Positions 34,044 through 43,125 of a stretch of 64,000 nucleotides of DNA are shown here, piece after piece. Origin of the DNA: Lacipirellulaceae bacterium (GTDB taxonomy: Bacteria; Planctomycetota; Planctomycetia; Pirellulales; Lacipirellulaceae); the NCBI GenBank assembly GCA_040218535.1, contig JAVJRG010000008.1:62001-126000 (forward strand), written 5' to 3'. The notes under the pieces were generated by a model, which was given only the letters and a program-made list of their open reading frames with translations, did not search any database and was not told where the DNA came from. The position numbers were made by a program, and so were the translations under genes. Positions within the stretch are counted from its first letter, which is position 1. Every line of letters begins with the position of its first letter.

Positions 34044-35432
34044 CTAAACCGAAGTCTCCTTATTCTCATCTTCAGAAGCCTCTGAGTCCGAAGCTTCTGA
34101 GCCGGTCGCTTCAGCTTCCGGGCTTTCCGCTGCAGCCTCTTCTGCTTCGCCTGAAGCCGATTCTTCACCGGTTGCTTCCACCTCTTGGGCAGCCAACGCG
34201 GCCTCAGCCTCAGCATGTTCCGCTTCGATCGCCGCCAAACGATCTTCTTCACGTTTCTTCTTGCGAGCTTCTGCCGCGGCCGCTTCGGCTTCTTCCGCCA
34301 GCGCTTCGGCTTGCTCGACAATCTTGTCGACTTGCTCCTCGGTCAGGTTGCCCATCGCCATCAGATCTTCCGGCTCGATCACGGAGAGATCGTCGTAGCT
34401 CAGGTAGCCCTCTTCGACCAAACGCTCGGCCACTTCCATTTCCAGGCCTTCAATCGCGCTGAAGCCCTCAACAGCACGATCAATCGACTCGGCAAGTTCC
34501 TCCTGAGTCATGATTTCGATGTCCCAGCCGGAAAGCTTGCTCGCTAGGCGAACATTCTGTCCGCGACGACCAATAGCCAGTGACAACTGATCTTCGCGAA
34601 CGAGAACGATTGCACGACCGAGAATCTTACAGAGGATGACTTGCTCAACTTCAGCAGGTTGCAGCGCGTTGGGAATCAAAATCTCAAGGTTGTCGTCCCA
34701 GCGAACGATATCAATCCGCTCGCCAGCTAGCTCGTCAACAATGTTCTTGATCCGATTGCCGCGGACGCCGACACAGGCACCGACGCAATCGACACGGGTG
34801 TCGCTGCTGCTAACGGCCACCTTTGAGCGATAGCCCGGCTCGCGTGACATGGCGCGAACTTCGATCACGCCGTCGATGATTTCAGGGATCTCTTGTTCAA
34901 AGAGTCGCTGCACGAGTTGCGGACGTGTGCGACTGAGGATCACCTTTACGCGGCTGCCCGCCTTGCGAACCTCGAACACGGTGGCTCGCACCCGTTCGTT
35001 CACGTGGTGCGTTTCGCCAGGGATCTGTTCGCTGCGTGGCAGGATGGCTTCGACGTTGCTCAGCGTCACGGTCGCCGCCCCACCGTCGTAACGGTGAATC
35101 AGTCCGCTGACCATCTCGCCGACCAGTTCGCTGTACTCGTCGTAAAGCGCGTCGCGTTCCGCTTCGCGAATCTTTTGAATCATTACCTGCTTGGCAGTTT
35201 GGGCACCGATCCGCCCGACGGTTTCTTCCGAGTCGAGAACCGTGCCGTTGTGCGTCGCAGAAATTTCACCGCTCTCGCGGTCGATGTCGACTTCGATCTC
35301 TTCCTCTTCGCCATAGTGCTTCTTCGCGGCTGAGACGAGCGCAGCTTCAATACCCTCGAACACGATTTCCTTATCGATGTTCTTATCACGGTGGATCGCG
35401 TCGACAATGCGGAGCACTTCAGAAGCGTTCAT
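34044..35432 (-). CDS. nusA: Transcription termination/antitermination factor NusA
   Basis: A 462-aa RNA-polymerase-binding protein. It has the N-terminal domain ([20 protein letters not shown]), an S1 domain (about 135-200), two KH domains ([40 protein letters not shown]) and a single C-terminal helix-hairpin-helix region. The last 80 residues are an Ala/Glu-rich acidic tail. AAGGA is ten bases before the ATG. rimP, usually upstream of nusA, is not found here. Confidence 0.97.
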   Translation of the reverse strand: MNASEVLRIVDAIHRDKNIDKEIVFEGIEAALVSAAKKHYGEEEEIEVDIDRESGEISATHNGTVLDSEETVGRIGAQTAKQVMIQKIREAERDALYDEYSELVGEMVSGLIHRYDGGAATVTLSNVEAILPRSEQIPGETHHVNERVRATVFEVRKAGSRVKVILSRTRPQLVQRLFEQEIPEIIDGVIEVRAMSREPGYRSKVAVSSSDTRVDCVGACVGVRGNRIKNIVDELAGERIDIVRWDDNLEILIPNALQPAEVEQVILCKILGRAIVLVREDQLSLAIGRRGQNVRLASKLSGWDIEIMTQEELAESIDRAVEGFSAIEGLEMEVAERLVEEGYLSYDDLSVIEPEDLMAMGNLTEEQVDKIVEQAEALAEEAEAAAAEARKKKREEDRLAAIEAEHAEAEAALAAQEVEATGEESASGEAEEAAAESPEAEATGSEASDSEASEDENKETSV

Positions 35433-35768
35433 GTTGAGAAAGATCCTTTCGCGACGTATTCGCCCGCCGCCGGTCGTGTAATCGAGTTGTCAGATTGTCG
35501 GGTCAGGTTGTGTTCGGACTGTATTCCCAAAGTCATTAAGCAGCCTCTGCCAGTAACGACAGACAAGACCTTCCACCCAGCCTTCGTCTCCAATCAAGGC
35601 GACAGGAGCGAAGAAATGGCGAAAGGCCTTAGCCCTAAACGACTTAAAGCTCGCTATAGTCAGGCTACTCTACGATGGGAGGGGCTAAGTGTCAATGGGC
35701 CAACGGTCGACTTGCCCACTCAGCTGGGCGATGTACTCCTCGAAGTGACTAGGAGCTATAATGCAGGC
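35433..35768. other. 336-nt region between divergent nusA and toxin-antitoxin pair
   Basis: It should contain the nusA promoter and that of the antitoxin. TATAAT at 35757-35762 sits close to the antitoxin start, and AGGAG is at 35751-35755. No rimP, tRNA or other gene is recognisable. Confidence 0.5.
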
Positions 35769-35990
35769 ATGAACGCCCTTCTCCAACAAGCCGTCGAAAA
35801 GCTGCAAGAAATGCCGGAAGAGCGGCAGGAACTGCTCGCACGCCTCGTGCTGCACGAAATCCAAGAAGACCGGCTATGGAAGCAATCTACCGAGCAGCAT
35901 TCAGAAAAACTCAGCCAGTTCGTTGCAGAGGTACTTGCTGAGGACGAGCGTGGTGAATGCGAAGACCTTAATGATGTAGATTCACTGTGA
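35769..35990 (+). CDS. Putative antitoxin of type II toxin-antitoxin pair
   Basis: A 73-aa Glu/Gln-rich helical protein starting at ATG 35769 (NALLQQAVEKLQEMPEERQE, then LARLVLHEIQEDRLWKQ). This resembles short antitoxins partnered with RelE/ParE-like toxins. Its TGA stop overlaps the GTG start of the next gene, the tight coupling typical of such pairs. An in-frame longer version starting inside the nusA promoter region is not credible. Confidence 0.75.
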   Translation: MNALLQQAVEKLQEMPEERQELLARLVLHEIQEDRLWKQSTEQHSEKLSQFVAEVLAEDERGECEDLNDVDSL

Positions 35991-36259
35991 TTTCGCGTCT
36001 TCACCGATCATTTCGCAAGCGATTCTCCAAGTTGCCACAAGATGTCCAATCGCGGGCACGTATCGCTTATCGCCAGTTCGCCGCTGATCCGAACCACCCA
36101 TCGCTACAATTCAAGCCGCTTCATACGTCACTACCGCTCTGGTCAGTACGGGTGACTGATTCTTATCGTGCTGTTGGCATCAGAAAGAGCAGCGAGGAGA
36201 TCGTGTGGATATTTATCGGTTCACACGCTGAATACGATAAGTTTCTCGCTAGTCTGTGA
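35987..36259 (+). CDS. RelE/ParE-family toxin
   Basis: A 90-aa basic protein of the RelE/HigB type. ISRLHRSFRKRFSKLPQDVQ, LQFKPLHTSLPLWSVRVTDS and YRAVGIRKSSEEIVWIFIGSHAEYDKF show the family's beta-sheet core; RelE toxins cleave mRNA in the ribosome, ParE relatives poison gyrase. The GTG start (35987) overlaps the antitoxin's TGA. The N-terminal 15 residues are Arg/Lys-rich. Confidence 0.85.
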   Translation: MISRLHRSFRKRFSKLPQDVQSRARIAYRQFAADPNHPSLQFKPLHTSLPLWSVRVTDSYRAVGIRKSSEEIVWIFIGSHAEYDKFLASL

Positions 36260-36287
36260 GTATCGCAATTCTTCTGACGATATGAGC

Positions 36288-37604
36288 CTAGCCTTGTTGC
36301 CCAACTACAACCGCTGCCGCCTGCCCCTGGGGCGTCACGCTTAACTTGAGGAAAGAATCGCCTGCCGACGAGCCCGCTGCTGCGATATTCACTGGGGAGG
36401 TTGAACCTGGTGACTCGTGATTCAGCGTAGCAAAAAGCTTCCCCTCGCGGAGGGCCATCACGCTTGCGATCAGTTCCACAACACAACTTGCGGCCCCGAG
36501 ATTCCCAAAGTAACTCTTCGCCGCCACGGTTGGAACCTCGCTTGCGGTTTCGCCACCCACCGCCGCAATCGCTTGGGCCTCCTGAGCGTCCGCCTCAACC
36601 GTCCCCAAACCATGAGCCGAAATGTGTCCAAGTTGGTCCGGCTTGAGCTGAGCTTCTTGTAACGCCGCGTTTCCTGCCGTCGCGAGCGACTTGTCGTTTG
36701 AGCTTTGCTCAGCAAGCATATCTCCGGCAGCGCTGCCGGTCCCCAGGATTTCCCCATAGATCGTTGCCCCGCGAGCAATCGCCGCCTCACGCTCTTCCAG
36801 TAGCAAGGCCCCGGCACCTTCTCCGAGGACCATCCCCGTGCGGTCTTTGTCAAACGGTCGAGAAGCTTTCTCGGGCGGTAGCGAGGCATCAGCCAACTGC
36901 TCGGTCTGATCAGCGTGAATCGATTTAAAGGAGTGAATCCGCGTCCCGCACGCGCCGGCAACGATGCGATCAGCATGACCGCGAGCAATCGTTTGCGCCG
37001 CCTCGCGTATCGCCAACAGTCCAGAGACTTCTCGCATGGTTAGCGAATTGTTAGGACCGCGCAGGTCGTTGAGAATCCCAATGTGACTGGCCGGCATGTT
37101 CGGCAAGAACTTGAGCATCCACAGTGGGTTCATTTCCGGTAGGCCGGTTTGTCCCCACTGGTCGAACCTGAAGTCTGCTTGATCCGCACCGCACTTATTC
37201 AAGCCGTTGAGAAAATCATCCGGCGGGCTCAGCATGTAATCGCTGCCGAATACCACGCCGGAGCGTTCCGGCTCCATCGCCTCCTCGGCGAAGCCTGCTT
37301 CGTTGATCGCTTGCTGCGCTGCCGCGACTGCCATCATCGTTTCGCGGCACATCATTTTCAGCGCCTTGCGAATCGCCTTCTTGCGATCCTTGGGCAACTC
37401 ACCGAAGTTGTCGATGTGACCAGTGAAGTCGCGGGCCTCACCGCCGTAGGTAAACTTTCCTTCAATGGCTGGAAGGTTCACCAGGGGAGCCACCCCGCTT
37501 CGGCCCGAGGAAAGTGCGTCCCACATCTCAGCAGTGGAGTTCCCGAGTGGGCAGACCACGCCCATTCCGGTGATGACGACACGGCGGGAGGAAGAATCAG
37601 GCAT
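36288..37604 (-). CDS. Beta-ketoacyl synthase-like protein lacking the active-site cysteine
   Basis: A 438-aa KAS II-fold protein. The N-terminal RRVVITGMGVVCPLGNS and SRPFDKDRTGMVLGEGAGAL are family features. Aligned by eye to E. coli FabF, the catalytic Cys is Glu192 (RGPNNSLTMREVSG), the first active-site His (H331, SAHGLGT) and Lys (K363) are kept, but the second His becomes Asn368 (KSYFGNLGAA) and the C-terminal GFGG is absent. It should therefore not condense acyl chains. Such changes are known in chain-length factors and decarboxylating KSQ domains. It is 2.8 kb from a normal fabF on the same strand, so it may pair with it. Confidence 0.85.
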   Translation of the reverse strand: MPDSSSRRVVITGMGVVCPLGNSTAEMWDALSSGRSGVAPLVNLPAIEGKFTYGGEARDFTGHIDNFGELPKDRKKAIRKALKMMCRETMMAVAAAQQAINEAGFAEEAMEPERSGVVFGSDYMLSPPDDFLNGLNKCGADQADFRFDQWGQTGLPEMNPLWMLKFLPNMPASHIGILNDLRGPNNSLTMREVSGLLAIREAAQTIARGHADRIVAGACGTRIHSFKSIHADQTEQLADASLPPEKASRPFDKDRTGMVLGEGAGALLLEEREAAIARGATIYGEILGTGSAAGDMLAEQSSNDKSLATAGNAALQEAQLKPDQLGHISAHGLGTVEADAQEAQAIAAVGGETASEVPTVAAKSYFGNLGAASCVVELIASVMALREGKLFATLNHESPGSTSPVNIAAAGSSAGDSFLKLSVTPQGQAAAVVVGQQG

Positions 37605-37706
37605 GGTTTCGAAGCTTCAAAGATTAGCAGATTTGCTCTAGGGCTTTAGCATATCCGCACTACTAAGTAGAAGCGAGGGGGCCGCAGCGAGCAGTGAGTG
37701 AAGTCA

Positions 37707-37777
37707 CAAGGGCAACAAGTTGCCCATGCCACCCCTGAGGGATTAGTTAGGGTGGCATGGGCAGCTTGCTGCCCTTG
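37707..37777. repeat. Paired hairpin repeat with compensatory arm differences
   Basis: Arms 37707-37734 and 37750-37777 are inverted 28-nt copies with two mismatches. The left arm folds as GGGCAAC/GTTGCCC, the right as GGGCAGC/GCTGCCC: the only differences are one A-T pair replaced by one G-C pair. It lies between the KAS-like and secretin-like genes. Confidence 0.9.
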
Positions 37778-37806
37778 GATTGTGGAACCAAGTTTCGCAG
37801 CCCGGT

Positions 37807-39081
37807 TTAGTATCGCCCGTGGAACGTCGTCCGGCTGGCGGTACTTGCCGAGGGGCCACCGCCGGCAGCTGTCGTTCCTGGAGTCGCGACAGTCCCGCGG
37901 CTTTCGACCATCAACAACGCATCGGCGCGAGGTGGCGATTTGGGCAGCTTGAGCGTGTCCACGATCAAGTTCGGCTTCTCAGGCCCCGGCGACGCCACGA
38001 CGCCCATGCTTAGCAGCAGCACTTGGTTTGTCGGCCAGCGAAAGCGTTCGTGCAATTGCACCATCGTCATCTGTGGTACTTCCACCTGAGTGCGCTGATT
38101 CGGGGCGATCGTCGAAGGCGCTTCCAGTTGCACGGGGAGCATTTTTTCAACCTGGGTGAGCTTCACTTTCACCACGGCATCGGTCGTGGCGGTGTCCATC
38201 GACAAGAGCGGGCTGAACTCGAAGTTGAACCCTTCGTCGATCGTCGCCAATTCAGGCTGGTAACCAGGCCAGACGTTGGCCGTCGGGAGGATGCCCTTCG
38301 TATAACTACGCGGCTTGATGGACGAGACGATGTGCGACTGGCCGTTGAACACAATCTGATGCGGCGGCGAATGCTCGCGATAGTCGGTACGGCGCTTCAG
38401 TTCCGAGAGCAATAAGGCTGCGTCTTCTCGCGCCATGATCCACCCTTGAACGCCGGGCGATTGCACCGGCAGCGGAGTCATCAACGGTAACGCTCGGGCA
38501 CGCCAGTTCGGGTTCTTCATCGTGATGATCCGTAGCCCAAAACCGTGCTTTTCTGCCGCCTTGTTTACGAACCGATCGACGATATCGGCGACCGTCGCCT
38601 GCATCTGCGGCGTGTGATAAACCTTCAGACGTTGCCGATCTGCGCTCAGCAAACCAACCGGATTCGAGTGCCAAGCCTCGTAGCCGGTCTCACGGAGAAT
38701 CCAATCCACGATCTGCTGTTCAGGATGCTTGGAATTTTCAACCCGCATCGTGTAAGGCGTGATGTCGTACTCTCGCCAAACCTGACCTTGGTCATTCGGC
38801 AAAGTTCCCGAACCCTTGGTCACCTGCGCCCGCGTCGCTCCCGCTGGCAGAGCATTCCGCTGCGTCGGCTGAGCCGGCGGCGTCTGGCCCGGAGTGACGG
38901 GGCTCTGTGATTGGGAGCTTTGTGTCGCAGAAGCAGGCTTCTGATCGTAACGAGCCGTTCGCACCGATGGAGAACTGCTCCCGCCAGGAGCGCGCCAACC
39001 CGTCGCACCGTTCTGAGCGTTTAAGTCACCAGTCGGCAAGACGATAATGGCAACCACAAGTGCTGCGAAAAATCTAAGCAT
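37807..39081 (-). CDS. Secreted secretin/STN-like domain protein
   Basis: A 424-aa protein with a signal peptide (about 1-22, cut after LNAQ). After a Ser/Gln/Pro-rich linker, residues 100-170 contain a short domain like secretin N-domains (IVDWILRETGYEAWHSNPV, RLKVYHTPQMQATVADIVDRF). The remainder is beta-rich with TMVQLHERFRWPTNQVLLLS and ends in Gly/Ser-rich sequence. It may belong to an envelope or pilus-related assembly, but there is no secretin channel domain. ATG 39081 is chosen because GGAGAG is 6 nt upstream. No near relative is known to me. Confidence 0.6.
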   Translation of the reverse strand: MLRFFAALVVAIIVLPTGDLNAQNGATGWRAPGGSSSPSVRTARYDQKPASATQSSQSQSPVTPGQTPPAQPTQRNALPAGATRAQVTKGSGTLPNDQGQVWREYDITPYTMRVENSKHPEQQIVDWILRETGYEAWHSNPVGLLSADRQRLKVYHTPQMQATVADIVDRFVNKAAEKHGFGLRIITMKNPNWRARALPLMTPLPVQSPGVQGWIMAREDAALLLSELKRRTDYREHSPPHQIVFNGQSHIVSSIKPRSYTKGILPTANVWPGYQPELATIDEGFNFEFSPLLSMDTATTDAVVKVKLTQVEKMLPVQLEAPSTIAPNQRTQVEVPQMTMVQLHERFRWPTNQVLLLSMGVVASPGPEKPNLIVDTLKLPKSPPRADALLMVESRGTVATPGTTAAGGGPSASTASRTTFHGRY

Positions 39082-39412
39082 CGGATTCTCTCCGCAATCG
39101 CTCTGTTCCATAGGACATCGAGGACGCGGAGTGTAGAAAAGGGCAGGGCGCCCAGCAAGATCGCTGGCAGCAGAATGCTAGCAAACCGCTTGCGGCTTAG
39201 CCGTGAAAGGTTAGTGCAAGCAGCTCCGAAAAGGCTTCAAGCAAGAGTTACCGCGAAGCGGTTACCTAACGTAGCCCAGGGTAAGATCGACCGAGCCCCA
39301 GCGAGGAAGATCGCCACCCTGGGTCACGATATAGCGCCTAAACATCGACCGAGCAATTAGCGTTCTGTGCTGTGATAGGTCGATCGAGGTCGAAATGAGA
39401 AAGGTTCACGGC
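39082..39412. other. 331-nt intergenic region containing left long inverted repeat
   Basis: The part from 39247 is the left copy of a ~150-nt repeat described separately. The section 39082-39246 has a short GC-rich hairpin-like motif (CCGCTTGCGGCTTAGCCG) and no gene. Confidence 0.6.
39247..39399 (+). repeat. Left arm of ~150-nt inverted repeat bracketing a gene
   Basis: This copy aligns with the reverse complement of 40176-40324. Near-identical blocks: AACGTAGCCCAGGGTAAG, CGAGCCCC, TCGCCACCCTGGGT, ACATCGACCGAGCAA and CGAGGTCGAAATGAG, separated by diverged spacers of similar length. Within the arm CCCAGGGT and ACCCTGGG can pair. Confidence 0.85.
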
Positions 39413-40168
39413 TTATTGATTCGCTAACCGCGCTTGTATGGCGAATAACTGGGGCACCGCGAAAGCAAAGTCATCTACCAGCACATCCGGGCTAGTCGAC
39501 TTGAGGTACTGAATTACCTCTTGTGATTGCAGCCAAGCAAGGACCTCGGCATGGGGCTTGGCGGTCGTGTTCCAGAAAGCATTCCACAACTCGCACTTCT
39601 TCATCAAGCTTGATTCATTCTGCAAGACAAATGCTGCCAGATGCAAGTGCGCTTCAGTACTGTCCGTGTTTATCCAAGTACTCAGAAACGGATCGATTGT
39701 GCTACAGGCGTTTGAGAAGGCACAAAGAACCGTGTCAGCAGCATCTTCAAACGTTCCTGAAATAGGAATGGACAATTGAAACAACCAATAGGCAGAAAAG
39801 AAATCCTTCACCGCGTTTTGCTCACTTGTGGGCCAGCTATCCCAATGAGCGCACTCTAACTTTCCGAAGACCACAGCAAGATCGAGGAACTCGTCGCGGT
39901 AAGCGATGGTAAGCTCAAGTAACCGCGGTAGAAAATGCTTGAAATGTCGTTGGTTTCCCCAAGTTGTGATCGCTTTGCTCGAATAGAGTTCCAAGTCGTC
40001 ATAAGTTAGCTTTCGCAGCGGAATGGAAGCGAGCTTTTCTGAACGCTCAGTACTTGCGCAAAAGTCGCAGCCGACGAAATCATCGCCAAGTCGATAAGTG
40101 GCAAACGTCGCGTAGAGACTCTCAACGGCTGCGTCGAGTTGACGACGCTGAGATGAATCATGAATCAC
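39413..40168 (-). CDS. Uncharacterised conserved protein between inverted repeats
   Basis: A 251-aa soluble, helix-rich protein. Near the N-terminus it has YATFATYRLGDDFVGCDFC, with a CxxC pair, followed by LRKLTYDDLELYSSKAITTW and GNQRHFKHFLPRLLELTI. This pattern (Cys pair, then Tyr-x-x-Lys-Ala and FKHFLPR) is one I associate with an uncharacterised family scattered among several bacterial phyla; no function is known to me. The gene is bracketed exactly by ~150-nt inverted repeats and appears less GC-rich than its neighbours, so it may be a mobile cassette. Confidence 0.75.
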   Translation of the reverse strand: MIHDSSQRRQLDAAVESLYATFATYRLGDDFVGCDFCASTERSEKLASIPLRKLTYDDLELYSSKAITTWGNQRHFKHFLPRLLELTIAYRDEFLDLAVVFGKLECAHWDSWPTSEQNAVKDFFSAYWLFQLSIPISGTFEDAADTVLCAFSNACSTIDPFLSTWINTDSTEAHLHLAAFVLQNESSLMKKCELWNAFWNTTAKPHAEVLAWLQSQEVIQYLKSTSPDVLVDDFAFAVPQLFAIQARLANQ

Positions 40169-40175
40169 GACTTAC

Positions 40176-40324
40176 CTCATTTCGACCTCGGTAAGCCAAC
40201 ACGCGAAACAGGCTTTTTGCTCGGTCGATGTATGGCTTTACAAACTAACCCAGGGTGGCGACCACACTCGCCGGGGCTCGTGATGGTCTTACCCTGGGCT
40301 ACGTTATGGAACCGCTTTGCGGTA
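40176..40324 (-). repeat. Right arm of ~150-nt inverted repeat bracketing a gene
   Basis: Inverted partner of 39247-39399, ending 7 nt beyond the start codon of the bracketed gene and about 50 nt before the fabF stop. Block conservation with the left arm is given there. No transposase is present between the arms. Confidence 0.85.
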
Positions 40325-40373
40325 ATTCAATGCGAGGTACTCTTCGGAGATGGTTTGAGCAAACAGGTTGCTG

Positions 40374-41621
40374 CTACCGCACAACCCCAGCCACCAGCGA
40401 AGCATTGTGCCCGCCGAACCCAAAGCTGTTATTCATCACGCACTTCACCTCACGCTCTTGCGGCGTGTTGGGCGTGTAGTTCAAGTCGCACGCGGGGTCG
40501 GGCGTGTCGAGGTTGATCGTGGGGGGGCAAACTTGATCGCGTAAGGCGAGCAGCGCGAAGATCATCTCCACACCGCCGCTGGCACCAAGCAAGTGACCTA
40601 ACTGGCTTTTCGTGCTGCTGACGTTGGCTACTTTGGCGTGATCTTCGAACACGCGTTTCACGGCGGTCGTCTCCGCCTTGTCGCCAAGCGGCGTGCTGGT
40701 GCCGTGAGCGTTGATGTAGTCGACTGCCGTTGGTTCAATGCCCGCATCTTTCACCGCGGCGCTCATCGCTCGGGCAGCGCCGGTTCCTTCAGCGTCAGGC
40801 TGGGTAATGTGCCCGGCGTCGGCGCTGGCACCGTAGCCGAGGACTTCGCCGTAGATGTTGGCTCCACGGGCTTTGGCGTGTTCGAGTTCCTCGAAGACGA
40901 GGATTCCAGCCCCTTCGGAAAGTACAAAGCCGTCCCGATCCGAGTCAAACGGTCGGCTCGCTTTCTCGGGGGCGTCGTTTCGCGTGGAAAGAGCCTTCAT
41001 GTTCGAGAAACCGCTGAGCCCGATCGGCGTCAGTGCCGCTTCGGTTCCACCGGTGATCATGATGTCCGCGTCGTCATATTGAATGGACTTCAGTGCGTCG
41101 CCCATCGCATTCGCGGCGCTGGCACAAGCCGTGGCCACGGCGTAGTTGGGGCCGCGGAGACCGAAACGAATCGAGATATGTCCCGCTGCCGCGTTGAGCA
41201 TCAGCTTCGGGATCGTAAACGCGCTCACCCGGTCAGGGCCTTTGAGAATCAAACGGCGTTCTTGGTCCTCAATCTCGTTGAGGCCGCCGATCCCCGAACC
41301 GATGATTGCACCACAGCGGTAGGGATCTTCCTTCTCGAAGTCGATCCCCGAGTCCTTGGCCGCCTCAGCAGCAGCGGTCAGGCCGAATTGCGTGAAGCGA
41401 TCAACCCGCTTCGCTTCGCGAGGGTCCATGTAACCTTCGACAGACCAGTCGCTCTCCTTCACTTGCCCACCGAAGTGGACCTTAAAGTCGCTGGTGTCAA
41501 AAGAAGTGATTTGGCTGATGCCGCTATCGCCGGCGAGAATTCGTTTCCAGACGGACTCGACATCGCTGCCAAGCCCAGTCACGCAACCAAGTCCAGTAAC
41601 GACCACGCGGCGCTTCATCAC
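40374..41621 (-). CDS. fabF: Beta-ketoacyl-ACP synthase II
   Basis: A 415-aa condensing enzyme of fatty-acid elongation. The catalytic Cys166 is in GPNYAVATACASAANAMG; both histidines are present (NAHGTSTPLGDK and KSQLGHLLGASGG). RRVVVTGLGCVTGLG and SRPFDSDRDGFVLSEGAGI are standard. Length is typical. It follows acpP by 118 nt on the minus strand, the common fabD-fabG-acpP-fabF order. Confidence 0.97.
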   Translation of the reverse strand: MMKRRVVVTGLGCVTGLGSDVESVWKRILAGDSGISQITSFDTSDFKVHFGGQVKESDWSVEGYMDPREAKRVDRFTQFGLTAAAEAAKDSGIDFEKEDPYRCGAIIGSGIGGLNEIEDQERRLILKGPDRVSAFTIPKLMLNAAAGHISIRFGLRGPNYAVATACASAANAMGDALKSIQYDDADIMITGGTEAALTPIGLSGFSNMKALSTRNDAPEKASRPFDSDRDGFVLSEGAGILVFEELEHAKARGANIYGEVLGYGASADAGHITQPDAEGTGAARAMSAAVKDAGIEPTAVDYINAHGTSTPLGDKAETTAVKRVFEDHAKVANVSSTKSQLGHLLGASGGVEMIFALLALRDQVCPPTINLDTPDPACDLNYTPNTPQEREVKCVMNNSFGFGGHNASLVAGVVR

Positions 41622-41739
41622 AAAAACTCAACAAGCAACAGGTTAGGAATAGCGAGAATGCAGCGCACGAGTCGCCGCAGGGAACAGCCTAAAGAGCCCG
41701 AGCAGAGGGGGGAATACCAAAATCGACGACGACCCGTAA

Positions 41740-41982
41740 CTACGAGGCGTTGCCGTTCTGCTCGATGAACTCGACCGCTTGTCCAACGGTTTGGATCTTC
41801 TCGGCAGCGTCGTCGGGAATGTTCACGTCGAACTCTTCTTCGAGCTCCATGACCAGCTCAACGGTGTCGAGCGAGTCAGCTCCGAGGTCGTTTACGAACG
41901 AAGTTTCGGCGGAGATCTTGTCTTTATCGACGCCGAGTTGTTCAGAGACGATGTCGGTTACACGTTCCAATACTGAGGCCAC
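41740..41982 (-). CDS. acpP: Acyl carrier protein
   Basis: An 80-aa ACP carrying acyl chains on a phosphopantetheine attached to the Ser in [19 protein letters not shown] place the start at GTG 41982: AAGGAGG lies seven to eight bases upstream, whereas a longer frame (TTG at 42000) would put that ribosome site inside the coding sequence. The protein then begins [17 protein letters not shown] as ACPs do. Confidence 0.96.
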   Translation of the reverse strand: MASVLERVTDIVSEQLGVDKDKISAETSFVNDLGADSLDTVELVMELEEEFDVNIPDDAAEKIQTVGQAVEFIEQNGNAS

Positions 41983-42325
41983 GGTCGGGTCCTCCTTCAA
42001 CCACTGGGTGTCTGTCGTTAGTCAAATCGCAAGGCCGGTGGACATTCACTTGTCACGGGTGCCCTGCGAAGCAAATAGTACGCTAGCAGCGAATCTTGGC
42101 CATACCAATCTGAGCGGATAGATTGTCTACCCGTTACAGCAGTCCGCCTAGAGCCCGCCTCTTTCGCAAGCCTTTCAAAATAGAAGGGGCTTGGGAAGGA
42201 GGTCAAGATATACCGTCTCTAAAGGGCATTGTCTAGGTCGGCTGGGGCTCTTTGGAAGGCCCGACGCGTCTAAAAACACACGTCATTCCTCGGTCAGCGA
42301 GCCTCCCGTCCGAATGACGAGTATT
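41983..42325. other. 343-nt gap between fabG and acpP
   Basis: No gene is visible. A 7-bp inverted pair GTCATTC/GAATGAC near 42280-42317 lies just after the fabG stop. The acpP promoter is probably here, since a long gap and a strong ribosome site suggest independent high expression. Confidence 0.45.
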
Positions 42326-43102
42326 CTACGCCGTTAGTCCACCATCCAAGGTGATAACTTGTCCGGTAATGTAGCTGGCTGAACCGCTGGAGAGGTACAG
42401 CACCGCATCGGCGATTTCTTCGGCTTGCCCCAGTCGCTGGGCGGGGATGCGTTTCTTGACTTCTTCGTCAAGAGCGGGACCCAAGGCGTCGGTCATTTCG
42501 GTGGCGATGAAGCCGGGGCAGATCGCGTTGACGGTAATCTTCCGCTTCTTGCTGGCTAGCTCGCGAGCCACGGTCTGGGTGAAGCCAATAATGCCCGCCT
42601 TGGAAGCGGAGTAATTCGATTGCCCCGGGTTGCCCATTAGCCCGGAAACGCTTGAGATGTTGATGATCCGGCCAGTCTTCTGCCGCATCATCACGCCGGT
42701 GGCCGCGCGGGTGAGCAAGAACACCGAGCGCAGATTCGTGGTAATCACCTCGTCCCAATCCTCGTCGGTCATCCGGGGAATCAGCGTATCGCGGGTGATG
42801 CCTGCATTGTTGACGACAATGTCGAGACGCTCCCAATCCGCGTGAATCTTCTCGACGATTGCTTGCACCGCTTCCGAGTCGGTGACGTTGCAAGCGAAAG
42901 CCTCAGCAGCACCCCCAGCGCTTGTGATCTCGCCGACGGTCTCAGCAAGCTTCTCTTCGTTGCGAGCGAGGCATGCGACTTTCGCACCAGCGGCACCTAA
43001 TGCCAAAGCAATCGCCTTGCCGATACCGCGGGAGGCACCAGTGACGAGGGCCGTCTGTCCGCTGAGGTCGACTTTGATTCGGGCTTCAATCGATTCTGGC
43101 AT
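42326..43102 (-). CDS. fabG: 3-oxoacyl-ACP reductase
   Basis: A 258-aa NADPH-dependent short-chain dehydrogenase. The cofactor loop is LVTGASRGIGKAIALALGA, the NNAG motif is VVNNAGITRDTLI, and the catalytic Ser, Tyr, Lys are in ISSVSGLMGNPGQSNYSASKAG. It lies 23 nt after fabD. Confidence 0.96.
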   Translation of the reverse strand: MPESIEARIKVDLSGQTALVTGASRGIGKAIALALGAAGAKVACLARNEEKLAETVGEITSAGGAAEAFACNVTDSEAVQAIVEKIHADWERLDIVVNNAGITRDTLIPRMTDEDWDEVITTNLRSVFLLTRAATGVMMRQKTGRIINISSVSGLMGNPGQSNYSASKAGIIGFTQTVARELASKKRKITVNAICPGFIATEMTDALGPALDEEVKKRIPAQRLGQAEEIADAVLYLSSGSASYITGQVITLDGGLTA

Positions 43103-43125
43103 TCTTGGTTGTCCTTGGTTATGCG

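Noticed and set aside
35391-35768. N-terminal extension of the antitoxin
   Set aside because: It would start inside nusA on the other strand and the added residues are not antitoxin-like.
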